From Saccharopolyspora phatthalungensis (GTDB lineage: Bacteria; Actinomycetota; Actinomycetes; Mycobacteriales; Pseudonocardiaceae), in the NCBI RefSeq assembly GCF_014203395.1, contig NZ_JACHIW010000001.1, forward strand, positions 5,563,501 through 5,627,500: 64,000 nucleotides of DNA, given 5' to 3'. A program made the position numbers and the translations under genes. Under the pieces are notes generated by a model that saw nothing but the letters and a program-made list of their open reading frames with translations, ran no database searches and was not told the DNA's origin. Positions 27,447 through 36,403 of the stretch are shown here, one piece after another. Each line of letters opens with the position of its first letter. Within the stretch, counting starts at the first letter, position 1.

Positions 27447-27863
27447 ATGACCGAAACAGCTTCGAAACTGAGTTGGTTGCTGGACGATTTCGTCCAGGGC
27501 GTGCACGGCGCGGACCACGCCGTGGTGTTGTCCAACGATGGCCTCGTGATCGCCAAGTCCGCCGGGCTGGACCGTGACTCCGCCGACAAGCTGGCCGCCG
27601 CTTCGTCGAGCATGCGCAGCATCGGCAAGGGCGTCAGCAAGGACTTCGGCCGCGGCACGGTGGCGCAGACGCACGTCGAGATGGAGCGCGGTTTCCTGTT
27701 CGTCTCCGCTGCCGGTAGCGGTGCGTGCCTGGCCGTGCTCAGCGCGTCCGAGGCCGACATCGAGTTGGTGGCCTACGAGATGGGCCGGTTGATCACCCGG
27801 GTTGGTTCCTTCCTGTCGGCCGCTCCGCGGGAACTGCGCGGTGTGGCTGCGGAAAGGACCTGA
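27447..27863 (+). CDS. cvnB: Roadblock/LC7 domain protein of the conservon (CvnB)
   Basis: A 138-residue Roadblock/LC7 family protein. These small alpha/beta proteins regulate GTPases, and in conservons CvnB associates with the kinase-like CvnA and the GTPase CvnD at the membrane. The family core is visible in LSWLLDDFVQGVHGADHAVVLSNDGLVIAKSAGL and in GFLFVSAAGSGACLAVLS. The ATG at 27447 follows GTGAGGTGGG; an earlier in-frame GTG is less likely. It lies 37 bases after cvnA. Confidence 0.93.
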   Translation: MTETASKLSWLLDDFVQGVHGADHAVVLSNDGLVIAKSAGLDRDSADKLAAASSSMRSIGKGVSKDFGRGTVAQTHVEMERGFLFVSAAGSGACLAVLSASEADIELVAYEMGRLITRVGSFLSAAPRELRGVAAERT

Positions 27864-27865
27864 CG

Positions 27866-28225
27866 GTGGACGAGGCGTGGTATGACGATGAAGCGGGCCC
27901 GATAGTCCGCCCGTACACGATCACGCGCGGTCGGACACCCGGCAGACACACCCGGCTCGACACGGCAACGCAGGTGGTGACCGTCGAGCCGCGTCCGGAG
28001 TCACCGAGGCTGGAGTTGACGCCCGAGCACCGGATCATCCTGGACGCTTGCGTTCGTCCAGTGTCGCTCGCCGAGCTCGCCGTCATGCTGACCCAGCCGT
28101 TGGGCGTGGTCCGGGTCCTGTGCAGCGATCTGCTCGACCATGGCGCCGTCTTCGTGCGCTCGCCTCGTACAGAAGTCAGCCGAGAAATCTTGGAGCAGGT
28201 ATACCGTGGGCTTTGCAGACTCTAG
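27866..28225 (+). CDS. cvnC: DUF742 protein of the conservon (CvnC)
   Basis: A 119-residue DUF742 protein, a winged-helix-like family confined to conservons. Signature segments are GPIVRPYTITRGRT near the start and LTPEHRIILDACVRPVSLAELAVMLTQPLGVVRVLCSDLLDHGAV, ending near EILEQVYRGL. It starts at GTG 27866, two bases after the cvnB stop, with GGAAAGGACC upstream, and overlaps cvnD by 20 bases. Its role in the complex is probably as adaptor between CvnB and CvnD. Confidence 0.93.
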   Translation: MDEAWYDDEAGPIVRPYTITRGRTPGRHTRLDTATQVVTVEPRPESPRLELTPEHRIILDACVRPVSLAELAVMLTQPLGVVRVLCSDLLDHGAVFVRSPRTEVSREILEQVYRGLCRL

Positions 28226-28871
28226 ATTCGCTGCCGGAGGCCGGCCGCGCTCGAAGCGGGACAGCCAGCAAGCGAGTGGCCAGATCGGGGACACCGCGGG
28301 TGCCAATGCCGCGCCGATCCCGGTCAAGCTGGTCGTCGCCGGCGGTTTCGGGGTGGGCAAGACGACCCTCGTCGGTGCGGTCAGCGAAATTCCTCCGCTG
28401 ACCACCGAGGAGGAGATGACCGTCGCCAGTGAGGGTGTTGACGACCTTACCGGCGTCGACCGGAAGGAAACCACCACGGTAGCGCTGGACTTCGGGCGCA
28501 TCACCATCTCGGACGAGATCGTGCTGTACCTGTTCGGCGCGCCGGGCCAGAACCGGTTCTGGCCGTTGTGGAACGACTTGGCGCTCGGCGCGGTCGGTGC
28601 CGTGGTGCTGGTCGACACGCGGAAGCTGGAAGAGGCGTTCGCCTCGGTGGACTTCTTCGAGCGGCGCGGCATCCCGTTCGTGGTGGCCGTCAACATCTTC
28701 GACGACGCCTACCACTACGAGCCGGAGGAGGTGCGCGAGGCACTGGTGATCCCGGCGGCGGTGCCGATCGTGATCTGCGACGCGCGGGATCGCGAACTGA
28801 CCAAGAACGCGCTGATCACGTTGGTGCGCCACGCGATCGACCGGACGCCGTCGGCCGCGGAAGCCGGCTGA
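28206..28871 (+). CDS. cvnD: Conservon GTPase (CvnD, MglA-like ATP/GTP-binding protein)
   Basis: A 221-residue small GTPase. The P-loop GGFGVGKTT lies near residue 46, with TTVALDFGRI (switch region), LFGAPGQNRFW (a DxxG-like motif with GAPGQ) and a base-recognition loop reduced to NIFDD, as is common in this family. It starts at GTG 28206 within the end of cvnC, after GGAGCAGG. In conservons the GTPase acts with the kinase-like protein in a membrane signalling complex that influences morphology and secondary metabolism. A strong hairpin terminator follows the stop. No cytochrome P450 gene follows, unlike in some conservons. Confidence 0.93.
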   Translation: MGFADSRFAAGGRPRSKRDSQQASGQIGDTAGANAAPIPVKLVVAGGFGVGKTTLVGAVSEIPPLTTEEEMTVASEGVDDLTGVDRKETTTVALDFGRITISDEIVLYLFGAPGQNRFWPLWNDLALGAVGAVVLVDTRKLEEAFASVDFFERRGIPFVVAVNIFDDAYHYEPEEVREALVIPAAVPIVICDARDRELTKNALITLVRHAIDRTPSAAEAG

Positions 28872-28887
28872 CGCGCGAAAATTCGGC

Positions 28888-28918
28888 GGGGCGTGACCGG
28901 AAATGCCGGTCACGCCCC
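28888..28918. terminator. Strong hairpin between convergent cvnD and tryptophanase genes
   Basis: Perfect 13-base arms GGGGCGTGACCGG and CCGGTCACGCCCC around the loop AAATG, followed by ATTTC. It lies between two converging operons and probably ends transcription from both sides. Confidence 0.85.
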
Positions 28919-28933
28919 ATTTCTTCGGCTGCT

Positions 28934-30310
28934 TTAGTTCGCGACCGGTTCGGCGCGGCAGCGGAAGGGACGCAGCACCAGCGGGGCGTGGGTCAGGCGG
29001 TAGCCGGGCACCTTCTCCGGGGTCTTGGCGATGTCGGCCAGGATCTCGCCGACGTATTCGAGGTGGCTGTGGTCGTAGACGCGGCGCGGGAGCGCCAGCC
29101 GGACCAGCTCGAACGGCGCCGGGGTGATCAGCTCGTCGTTGGCGTCCAGCACGCCGAGGTACAGCGATCCCACCTCGGCGCAGCGGATTCCGCCTTCCCG
29201 GTACAGCGCGCAGGCCAGGGCGTGGCCGGGGAAGTGTCGGGGTTCCAGGTGCGGCAGCAGTCGCCCCGCGTTGAGGTAGATGCCGTGCAGCCCGGCTGGG
29301 CGCACCGTGTCCACGCCGGCCTCGTGCGCTCGGCTTGCGAGGAAGGCCGCCTCCCGCTCGCGGTCGGCGAGGTAGTGCGGGTCCAGCACTTCGCGCAGTC
29401 CCTGCCCGAGCTGTTCCAGGGTGTGCCCGGTCAGGCCCCCGTAGGTGCGGAAGCCCTCGGTGGCGATGACGTCGACCTCGCAACGGTCGGCCAGTTCGGT
29501 GTCATGCAGGCCGATGAACGCGCCTTCCGGCGAGAGCCCGTCCTTTTTCAGGCTGGCCACCGCGCCGTCGGCGAGTTCGAACGCGCGCCGGGCGACGTCG
29601 CGGGGGCTCCAGTGCTCGTAGCCCGGCTCGCGTCGGGTGACCAGCCAGGCGTTCTCGGCGAAGCGGGCGGCGTCCAGGATCAGCGGCACGCCGTGCGCGC
29701 GGGCCACGGCGCTGATCGCTTCCAGGTTGGCCATCGAGACCGGCTGTCCGCCAAGGCCGTTGTTGGTGATGGTGACCAGGATCTGCCCGACGCGGTGGCC
29801 GTCGGGTCCGGTGAGGACGTTGCGGACCGCCTCGACGTCGATGTTGCCCTTGAACGGAAGCTCGCCGTCGAGGTCGGCGGCCTCCGGACACGGTAGGTCA
29901 CGCGCCTCCGCGCCCAGGCGCTCCACGTTGGCCCGGGTGGTGTCGAAGTGGGTGTTGCTGATGCTGATCTTGTCCGGACCGAGCAGCGCGCTGAACAGCA
30001 CCCGCTCGGCGGCCCGGCCCTGGTGAACCGGTAGCACGTGCCGGTACGGCACGATGTCGCGCACCGATTCGCGGAACCGGAAGAACGATTCCGCGCCGGC
30101 GTAGCGCTCGTCGGCTCGCTGCGCCCATGCCTGCTGGTCGATGGAGACCGCCCCGGTGCCCGAGTCCGACAGCAGGTCGATGCTGACTCGGTCGGCCGGG
30201 ATGTTGAACGGGTTGTGCCCGGCGCGGTCCAGTTCCTGCAGGCGTTGTTCCCGAGTGGTGATCGGGATCGGTCGCACGACGGCGGCGACGAAGGGCCGGA
30301 GATGCGGCAT
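28934..30310 (-). CDS. Beta-eliminating lyase (tryptophanase / tyrosine phenol-lyase family)
   Basis: A 458-residue PLP enzyme of the tryptophanase family. Typical segments are DLLSDSGTGAVS, the VLPVHQGRAAERVLF substrate and cofactor region, ITNNGLGGQPVSMANL, ILDAARFAENAW (Asp of the PLP pyridine contact) and SLKKDGL with Lys255/Lys256, one of which should form the Schiff base. Tryptophanases cleave Trp to indole, pyruvate and ammonia. Just upstream in the same direction (72 bases) is a DMATS-type indole prenyltransferase. In known actinobacterial pairs the lyase turns a prenylated tryptophan into a prenylated indole. The ATG follows AGGAGCAACGCC. Confidence 0.9.
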   Translation of the reverse strand: MPHLRPFVAAVVRPIPITTREQRLQELDRAGHNPFNIPADRVSIDLLSDSGTGAVSIDQQAWAQRADERYAGAESFFRFRESVRDIVPYRHVLPVHQGRAAERVLFSALLGPDKISISNTHFDTTRANVERLGAEARDLPCPEAADLDGELPFKGNIDVEAVRNVLTGPDGHRVGQILVTITNNGLGGQPVSMANLEAISAVARAHGVPLILDAARFAENAWLVTRREPGYEHWSPRDVARRAFELADGAVASLKKDGLSPEGAFIGLHDTELADRCEVDVIATEGFRTYGGLTGHTLEQLGQGLREVLDPHYLADREREAAFLASRAHEAGVDTVRPAGLHGIYLNAGRLLPHLEPRHFPGHALACALYREGGIRCAEVGSLYLGVLDANDELITPAPFELVRLALPRRVYDHSHLEYVGEILADIAKTPEKVPGYRLTHAPLVLRPFRCRAEPVAN

Positions 30311-30382
30311 GTGGCGTTGCTCCTAGGTGGGTTCCTGTCCGTATCGCCGAGTCCGGATGCAGTGGGCTCGGCGACGTGTGGG

Positions 30383-31462
30383 TTACCGGGCCTGCCGGTG
30401 AGTCCCGCCGTACGCCTCGGAGGAGACGTAGACGGTGGTCCCGGTCCGGTTCGGACTCAGCCGAAGCGACACGTGCGCGAGCAGGCCCGCGTTGGCCGCC
30501 AGCTCACGGTCCGTGACCGCGGCGATCACCTCGTCCAGTAGCGCCGGGGAGATCCGGTGTTGCCGAAGGTGCCGCTGCAGCCGCTCTCGTGCCACGGCGT
30601 CGTCCCGCACGTAGTCGCGGATCGGCATGTAGAGGCTGTAGTTGCTGGGCTTGTCCTGGTCGCCTTCGACGAAGGAGTAGCTGGAGATCAGCGGGCGGCC
30701 CCGGAAGACCGGGGTGTCCCCGGCGAGCAGCGAGCAGAACTCGCGGACCTGCGCGGGATCGATGCCGGGCACCGCCGAGGCGGCGAACTCGACATCGTCG
30801 GCCTGTGCGGCGTGATGGCCGATGTAGAGCTTCACTCGGGACTGCCGGCTGTGGTCCAGATCGAGCGCGAAGAAGGACAACCGGTCGAGTTCGCCGCGCT
30901 GCAACGCATACTTGCTGACCGTCCGGTACGCGTCGGCCATGCCGAGGCGTTCGAAAGCCTCCGCCACCAGCGCCGGTGCGGCCTCCGCCCCGGACACCTC
31001 GGGGTTGAAGTACATCTTGAATTTCGGTGTGCCGTCGGCGTCGAAGATGAACGAGAACCACCAGGAGAACTTGCCCTGCGGGTCGGTGCCGGAGAACAGG
31101 TCCTGAACGGCGCGCAGCCGGTCCAGGGAGAGGTCGTAGCGGTCCGCCAGGTCGTCGATCAGGTTCCGGGCGGCCCGCAGGTTGGCCGCGGGGCCGGGGT
31201 GGGCCGGGAGGGTTTCGGCGAGGATCCGCAGGTGCCGTGCGCCATTGTCGTCGAATTGGACGGAGAACTCGATCGGGGTCGCGTCATCGGCCACATCGGA
31301 CGGCCACAGCGGCGGTTCGGACAAAGGTCTCGAATCGGCGGCCCCGAGCACTCCGCCGAGTAATCGGACCGGTTCATCGGCGTCGATGCCGACTACCCGG
31401 CAGAGGTTCCGCAACTGGCTCTTGGTTAACTCACCCAGCGTGGTACCGACATCGCGCAGCAT
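30383..31462 (-). CDS. DMATS-type aromatic (tryptophan) prenyltransferase
   Basis: A 359-residue ABBA-fold prenyltransferase of the dimethylallyltryptophan synthase family. Supporting segments are LRAVQDLFSGTDPQGKFSWWFSFIFD, PKFKMYFNPEVSG, SRVKLYIGHHAAQ and NYSLYMPIRDYV, with Lys, Tyr and Arg residues in diphosphate-binding positions. It should attach a dimethylallyl group to the indole ring, probably of tryptophan. Partner: the tryptophanase-like gene downstream. The start is uncertain. An in-frame ATG at 31576 would add 38 residues, but that stretch is AT-rich and contains a -10-like CATATTAT on the coding strand near 31530, so ATG 31462 is preferred. Confidence 0.87.
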   Translation of the reverse strand: MLRDVGTTLGELTKSQLRNLCRVVGIDADEPVRLLGGVLGAADSRPLSEPPLWPSDVADDATPIEFSVQFDDNGARHLRILAETLPAHPGPAANLRAARNLIDDLADRYDLSLDRLRAVQDLFSGTDPQGKFSWWFSFIFDADGTPKFKMYFNPEVSGAEAAPALVAEAFERLGMADAYRTVSKYALQRGELDRLSFFALDLDHSRQSRVKLYIGHHAAQADDVEFAASAVPGIDPAQVREFCSLLAGDTPVFRGRPLISSYSFVEGDQDKPSNYSLYMPIRDYVRDDAVARERLQRHLRQHRISPALLDEVIAAVTDRELAANAGLLAHVSLRLSPNRTGTTVYVSSEAYGGTHRQAR

Positions 31463-31775
31463 GGTAACCCCGATCAGTGTGATTTCAGCGTAAGACAGCA
31501 CAGGTTTAAGTGACGGCCGGTTACGATAATATGCCAATTCGGGGGTTACCACCCCTGTCGGAGTGATCTTTCGCATTGTTTACTTGCACGATGGAACGAG
31601 TTGCGAATGCGGAGCGTAACGAAAGCATCTAGACATGCTGTCGAGATCAAACCGTGATGTAGCGGGGGTTGGATGCGTGGACCGCGGACAATCGAGTGTC
31701 TAAATGGGCTGCCACATCGTCCGCTTACGACTATTCGAAAATTGCTCGGGTTTGGCCGTTGCGGTGGGTTTGCGT
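31463..31775. promoter_or_regulatory. AT-richer intergenic region, likely promoter of the prenyl-indole operon
   Basis: This 313-base stretch is clearly less GC-rich than its surroundings. On the minus strand it carries TTGGCATATTATCG near 31535-31522, which has a plausible -10 (CATATTAT) about 60 bases before ATG 31462. It also holds the 3' flank of the TetR gene. No hairpin terminator stands out. Confidence 0.4.
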
Positions 31776-32399
31776 TCACGGGCGGTTCGCCGGCCGGTTG
31801 AACAACGGGATCAGCACGTCGTCGACTATCTCGACGATGACTTCGTCCGGAATCGGAACTCCGTTGAACAGGAAGTGATTGCGCAGCAACGCCTGACCTG
31901 CCTCCAGGCGTCGCGGGGTGATCTCGGTCGCGTCGATCTCGCCGCGCTCGGCGGCCCGGCGGGTGATCTCCTGCATCCGCCGACGGCCCGCGCCCTGCGA
32001 ATGCTGCCGCATCTCGGCAGTCCGGGCCGGATCGTGCAACGCATCACTGAGCACGCCGCGCAACGCCTCGCCGGCCGGACCGGCGAGCAATTCGGCGATC
32101 TCGCGGAGCACCGCGAGCAGGTCGCCGCGCAGGCTGCCGGTGTCCGGTATGGACGATGGGTCGGGCAGTTGGTGATAGACCGCATCCATCACCAGCTCCA
32201 TGCGGGTCGGCCACCGCCGGTACAGCGACGCCTTGCCGGTCCGGGCACGTTCGGCGACCCGTTCCATGGTCAACTTCGCGTAGCCGCGCTCCGCCAACTC
32301 GGCCAGCACGGCCTGGAAAATGGCCGTGTCCAGGTCTTTTCCGCGCCGTCGCGGTCGCTTCCGGTGGTCGGTGACCCCGGTGGTCTCATCCGGCGGCAA
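31776..32399 (-). CDS. TetR/AcrR family transcriptional regulator
   Basis: A 207-residue repressor. The N-terminal helix-turn-helix reads ELAERGYAKLTMERVAERARTGKASLYRRWPTRMELV, and the C-terminal ligand domain is of the TetR_C type common in actinobacteria (LRGDLLAVLREIAELLAG). The only suitable start is TTG at 32399, which overlaps the end of the upstream enzyme gene by 14 bases. It is the last gene of an operon with the phosphotransferase-like enzyme and the efflux pump. The palindrome at 36297, before the pump gene, is its likely operator, giving autoregulation and induction by the exported or modified compound. Confidence 0.9.
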   Translation of the reverse strand: MPPDETTGVTDHRKRPRRRGKDLDTAIFQAVLAELAERGYAKLTMERVAERARTGKASLYRRWPTRMELVMDAVYHQLPDPSSIPDTGSLRGDLLAVLREIAELLAGPAGEALRGVLSDALHDPARTAEMRQHSQGAGRRRMQEITRRAAERGEIDATEITPRRLEAGQALLRNHFLFNGVPIPDEVIVEIVDDVLIPLFNRPANRP

Positions 32400-34824
32400 T
32401 GCTGCTCCCCTCGGGGCCGGTAGCGGCGGTGACGACCCCGCGGTCGCCGTCCACGGTGACGAGTCTGCCTTCCACCAGGTCCGCGGTGCCGGTGGCGGTG
32501 CCCATCACCGCCGGAATCCCGTACTCGCGGGCCACGATCGCGGCATGCGAGGCGACCCCGCCGGTGTCGACGACCACCGCCGCCGCGCGTTGGAACAGCG
32601 GCGTCCAGGACGGGTTGGTGTACGGGCAGACGAGCACGTCGCCACTGGCCAGCCTGCCGAACTCCGCCGGGTCGCGGACGATCCGGACCGGCCCGGTGGC
32701 GGTGCCGCCGCCGGCCGGGGCCCCGGCCGCCAGGGCATCGCCGCTCGACCGGTCCGGAAAGACCGCGCGCGGATCGATCAGCCGGACCCCGGCGAGCTCC
32801 TCGCGTGTGGCCGTGCGCGCCCGAACCACGGCACGCAGCTGGTCAGCTCGGCCCGGTGCCAGCGGCTCGGCGAGCTCCTCCACTTCTTCCAGCCGCAGGT
32901 GGAACACCTCGTGCGGGGCAGCTAGCACGCCTGCGCCGACGAGCCGTCGGCTGATCTCCAGCAGACTGCGGCGCAGGATCGGCAGCGGCTCGGTGAAGTA
33001 GAAGTGGCTGACCTCGCGGAAGGCGATGCCCGCGCGGGCCGCATCGATCCAGCGCCGCAGGCGATCGCGAAGCCGACCGCGGCGCAACAGTGGGTGCGTG
33101 CACAGCCGGGCCAGCGCCTGTTCGGCGCGATCCGTGGCGGGCGTTGGCGGCCGTTCGGCCAGCAGCTTCACCAGCGAGAGGACGGTTTCCGGGGCTTCGC
33201 CCCAGGTGGGTGGCGAAACGAGCAGCGGGGTGGCGGTCTCCCGGTGCCCGTATTCGGCCAGGAACTCGGCAAGTTCGTGGCGGAATACGCCGAATTCCCG
33301 CAACTTCGCCGGATCGCGATCGGCGATGGCGGACCGCAGCCGGGAATTCCGCCGCACCTTTTCGGCGAGCCCGGCCAATGCGCGGTTCGCATCCTCGGTT
33401 CGGGTCGATGCGCCGAGGATGACTTCGCGCATCAGCCCCGAGCGTCCGAGCAATTTCAACACCGCGAACAGGCGCAGCAGCGCGAGACCGGTTCGCGGCA
33501 GGTAGTCGATGCGCAGATCGGCCACCGGGGCGACCACCGCGAAGATCCGGCGGGGCAGCCGGATCAGGTCGGTCCAGGACATCGCCGCGAGGTCGAGTTC
33601 GGCCAGTCCCCGGACCTGGCGGCGGAATTCGGCGAAGCGCGGATCGGCCGTCCAGCAGGCCGGATCGTGTCGCCAGGCCCGGGCGACCAGTCGCACCGGA
33701 GCGGTCAACGACTTCGGTGTAAGCCGCGGGGTGGCCGGGACCAGCTGGTAGACCACGCCGTCCGCCTCGCGCAGGAAGTCCTCGAAAATGCCGTGCAGGC
33801 CCACGCTTTCGGTCACCTTGGCCATCAGGCCGGCTGGCCCGTGCGGCACCCAGGTGCTCATGTCCATCGGGTAGGGCCGCACCGGAACGTACTCCAGCAG
33901 CACCGACGCGAGCCGCCGCTGGATCCAGTTGAGCCGCACCGGTGGGGGCGGGACCGCGGTCATCGGGCGGGCCTGCAGAAGCCGCACCCGCCCGTCGGCG
34001 CTGGCCCACTCGATGTCCTGCGGCCGTCCGAAATGCGCCGCCACCTCGGTGCCGAGCCGGGCGAGTTCGGCCAGCACGGCGTCATCGAGCCGTTGCGCCC
34101 CCGGTGAATCGCGGTCGTCGGTGGCGCGTGAAACACCACCGCCGGTCGCGCTGCGGAGGACGACTTCGCGTCGGCCGGGGGAGAACTCCCGCAGCGAGCC
34201 CCGCGCATCGAGCACGTAGTGATCGGGAGTGACCAGCCCGGACACCACGGCTTCGCCCAGCCCGGCGCTGGCTTCGATCACCACCTGCCCTCGATCGCCG
34301 CTGACCGGGTTCGCGGTGAACAGGACCCCGGCGAACTCCGCCTCGACCATCCGCTGCACGACCACTGCGATCCGCACCTCGTCCGGCGGAATGCCCAGCT
34401 TGGCGCGGTAGGCGACGGCCCGCTCCGTCCACAGTGAACCCCAGCAGCGGCGCACCGCGTCGAGCAATGCCGATTCGCCGAGGACGCCGAGGAAGGTGTC
34501 CTGCTGTCCGGCGAACGCCGCGCCGGGCAGATCCTCGGCGGTGGCGCTGGAACGCACCGCGACCGGCCCGCCGCCCAGCCGCCGGTATGCCTCGACGATG
34601 GCGGCCCGCAGTTCGTCTGGGATCGACGCCGACTCCAGCGCCGCCCGGGTCCCGGTGTCCGCGCCGAGACCTTCGGCGACCGCGGCGTAGGCGTCGGTGG
34701 TGATCACGAATCCGTCCGGCACCGGGAAGCCGGTGCGAAGGAGCTCGCCGAGGTTGGCGCCCTTGCCGCCGGCCAGCGCGAGGTCATCGCGGCCGACCAT
34801 ACGCAGCTCTGTCACCTGTGTCAT
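32386..34824 (-). CDS. Rifampicin phosphotransferase-like PEP synthase-family enzyme
   Basis: An 812-residue protein with an N-terminal ATP-grasp (PEP/pyruvate-binding) domain (GGKGANLGEL, VRSSATAEDLPGAAFAGQQDTFL), a large middle region unlike PEP synthase, and a C-terminal swivelling His domain with DTGGVASHAAIVAREYGIPAV, the catalytic His being residue 760. Domain order and length match rifampicin phosphotransferases, which use ATP to phosphorylate and inactivate rifamycins, rather than true PEP synthase, which has a C-terminal PEP-binding barrel that is missing here. It sits between an efflux pump (4-base overlap) and a TetR regulator, consistent with drug detoxification. Substrate unproven; it could act on another small molecule. 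Confidence 0.82.
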   Translation of the reverse strand: MTQVTELRMVGRDDLALAGGKGANLGELLRTGFPVPDGFVITTDAYAAVAEGLGADTGTRAALESASIPDELRAAIVEAYRRLGGGPVAVRSSATAEDLPGAAFAGQQDTFLGVLGESALLDAVRRCWGSLWTERAVAYRAKLGIPPDEVRIAVVVQRMVEAEFAGVLFTANPVSGDRGQVVIEASAGLGEAVVSGLVTPDHYVLDARGSLREFSPGRREVVLRSATGGGVSRATDDRDSPGAQRLDDAVLAELARLGTEVAAHFGRPQDIEWASADGRVRLLQARPMTAVPPPPVRLNWIQRRLASVLLEYVPVRPYPMDMSTWVPHGPAGLMAKVTESVGLHGIFEDFLREADGVVYQLVPATPRLTPKSLTAPVRLVARAWRHDPACWTADPRFAEFRRQVRGLAELDLAAMSWTDLIRLPRRIFAVVAPVADLRIDYLPRTGLALLRLFAVLKLLGRSGLMREVILGASTRTEDANRALAGLAEKVRRNSRLRSAIADRDPAKLREFGVFRHELAEFLAEYGHRETATPLLVSPPTWGEAPETVLSLVKLLAERPPTPATDRAEQALARLCTHPLLRRGRLRDRLRRWIDAARAGIAFREVSHFYFTEPLPILRRSLLEISRRLVGAGVLAAPHEVFHLRLEEVEELAEPLAPGRADQLRAVVRARTATREELAGVRLIDPRAVFPDRSSGDALAAGAPAGGGTATGPVRIVRDPAEFGRLASGDVLVCPYTNPSWTPLFQRAAAVVVDTGGVASHAAIVAREYGIPAVMGTATGTADLVEGRLVTVDGDRGVVTAATGPEGSSIAAG

Positions 34825-36284
34825 CGCCGGTTCTCCACAGCAGAGGTGTCGACGTGGGCAGTGGTGCGCAGCGGGCGCGCGGGCAACAGCAGGGCGGGTA
34901 GCAGCATCAGCACGAGAACCGCAGCCATAGCGCCGTAAACCGGCGGGACGGCCTGCACCAGTGCCGCACCGATCACGGCCCGCTGCTCGCCGGACAGGCG
35001 GGTGAGGTCCCCGGTCGGTAGCGCGCCGAGCCGCCAGGTCAGCAGTGCGCCGACCACCGCGACACCGGTCGACGCGCCGATCTGCCGCAGGAAAGTCACC
35101 GATGCGGTCGCCGTGCCGAGATCCCGGTATGCCACGGCGTTCTGCACGACCAGCACCATGACCTGCATGACGAGGCCGATCCCGAGGCCGATCAGCAGCA
35201 TCGCCCCGCCGATCGGCCACGCGCCGGACCGGGCCCCGGCGAACACGGCCAGCAGCGCTAAGCCTATCGAGGCCAAGGCGATCCCGGCGGCCGGAAATCC
35301 CTTGTAGCGGCCGGTTCGGGTGATGAGCCGACCGGCGGACACCGTGGTGATCAGCACCCCGGCCATCAGCGCGGTCACCAGCAGCCCCGCGTGCGTGGCG
35401 GTCGAGCCGAGGACTATCTGCAAAAAGGCGGGCAGATAGGTCACGGTGCCGAACAGGGTGCAGCCGACAACGAAGCTGATCGAGACCGAGATGGCGAAGG
35501 CCGGATCGCGGAACAACCGCAGCGGGACGATCGGGTCCGCTGCCAGCCGCGCGCTGAGCAGCCACGTCACCCCGGCGGCGACGGTCACCGCGCCGAGCAC
35601 GGGCCGCAGCCAGGCGGGCTCTGCGGGCCGGCCCACCAGCGCGGCCAGCAGGACGATCCCGACGATCGCGGCGGCCAGCGAGAGCGACCCGGCGAGGTCG
35701 ATCGGCGGGCGCGCGGTCGGTGCCGGCAGCCGCAGCGCGCGGGTCAGTACCACGAAGGCGATCAGTCCCAGCGGCGGGTAGATCGCGAAGATCCACCGCC
35801 AGCTGAGCTGGTCGATGAAGAACCCGCCCAGCAGCGGGCCGCCGACGGCCGCGACCACGTACGCCGCGCCGATCAGCCCCAGGTACCGGCCGCGCTCGCG
35901 CGGGCTGACGATCTCGCCGATGATCGCCTGCGCGCCGATCATCAGGCCGCCGCCCCCGGCGCCCTGCACCACTCGGTAGGCGATGAGCTGCGGCATCGAC
36001 GTGGCGACCGCGCACAGCGCGGCGCCGGCGACGAAAACCACGATCGCCGCCTGAATGGCGGGCTTTCGGCCGAACCGGTCGCCGAGCTTGCCGTAGAGCG
36101 GCATCACCACGGTGGCGGCGACCAGGTAGGCGGTGACCACGACTGGCATCTGGTCGAGCCCGCCGAGGTCACCGGCGACCGAGGGCAGCGCGGGCGCCAT
36201 GATCGTCTGGTCCAGTGCGCCGAGCAGCATGGCGAGCATCAGCCCGGGCAGCACCCGGGCCACCGAGACGGAGTGCGCCGCCAT
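34821..36284 (-). CDS. DHA2-family MFS multidrug efflux transporter
   Basis: A 487-residue transporter with about 14 hydrophobic helices, typical of the drug:proton antiporter-2 family (EmrB/QacA-like). Motifs: LDQTIMAPALPSVAGDL in helix 1, GKLGDRFGRKP (motif A) and GAAYVVAAVGGPLLGGFF (motif C). It is the first gene of the operon and overlaps the phosphotransferase-like gene by four bases (ATGA). A 23-bp palindrome lies 13 bases before its start, so it is probably controlled by the TetR protein encoded at the operon end. Confidence 0.92.
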   Translation of the reverse strand: MAAHSVSVARVLPGLMLAMLLGALDQTIMAPALPSVAGDLGGLDQMPVVVTAYLVAATVVMPLYGKLGDRFGRKPAIQAAIVVFVAGAALCAVATSMPQLIAYRVVQGAGGGGLMIGAQAIIGEIVSPRERGRYLGLIGAAYVVAAVGGPLLGGFFIDQLSWRWIFAIYPPLGLIAFVVLTRALRLPAPTARPPIDLAGSLSLAAAIVGIVLLAALVGRPAEPAWLRPVLGAVTVAAGVTWLLSARLAADPIVPLRLFRDPAFAISVSISFVVGCTLFGTVTYLPAFLQIVLGSTATHAGLLVTALMAGVLITTVSAGRLITRTGRYKGFPAAGIALASIGLALLAVFAGARSGAWPIGGAMLLIGLGIGLVMQVMVLVVQNAVAYRDLGTATASVTFLRQIGASTGVAVVGALLTWRLGALPTGDLTRLSGEQRAVIGAALVQAVPPVYGAMAAVLVLMLLPALLLPARPLRTTAHVDTSAVENRR

Positions 36285-36296
36285 GCCGCTTCCTCG

Positions 36297-36319
36297 TTAG
36301 AAAACGGTCCGTTCTCTAA
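36297..36319. promoter_or_regulatory. TetR-type palindromic operator before the efflux pump gene
   Basis: Half-sites TTAGAAAACGG and, on the other strand, TTAGAGAACGG flank one central base. They differ at one position of eleven. The inner AACGGTCCGTT core resembles operators of many TetR repressors. It lies immediately upstream of the pump ATG (36284), where binding would block transcription. Confidence 0.75.
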
Positions 36320-36403
36320 CGCTAGCGCTGCCGAGCCGACGGCACAACGGGCGGCGGCAAGGTTGCCGGCGGGCGTCGGGGCACGGGCCGGGTGGCCTCG
36401 GGC

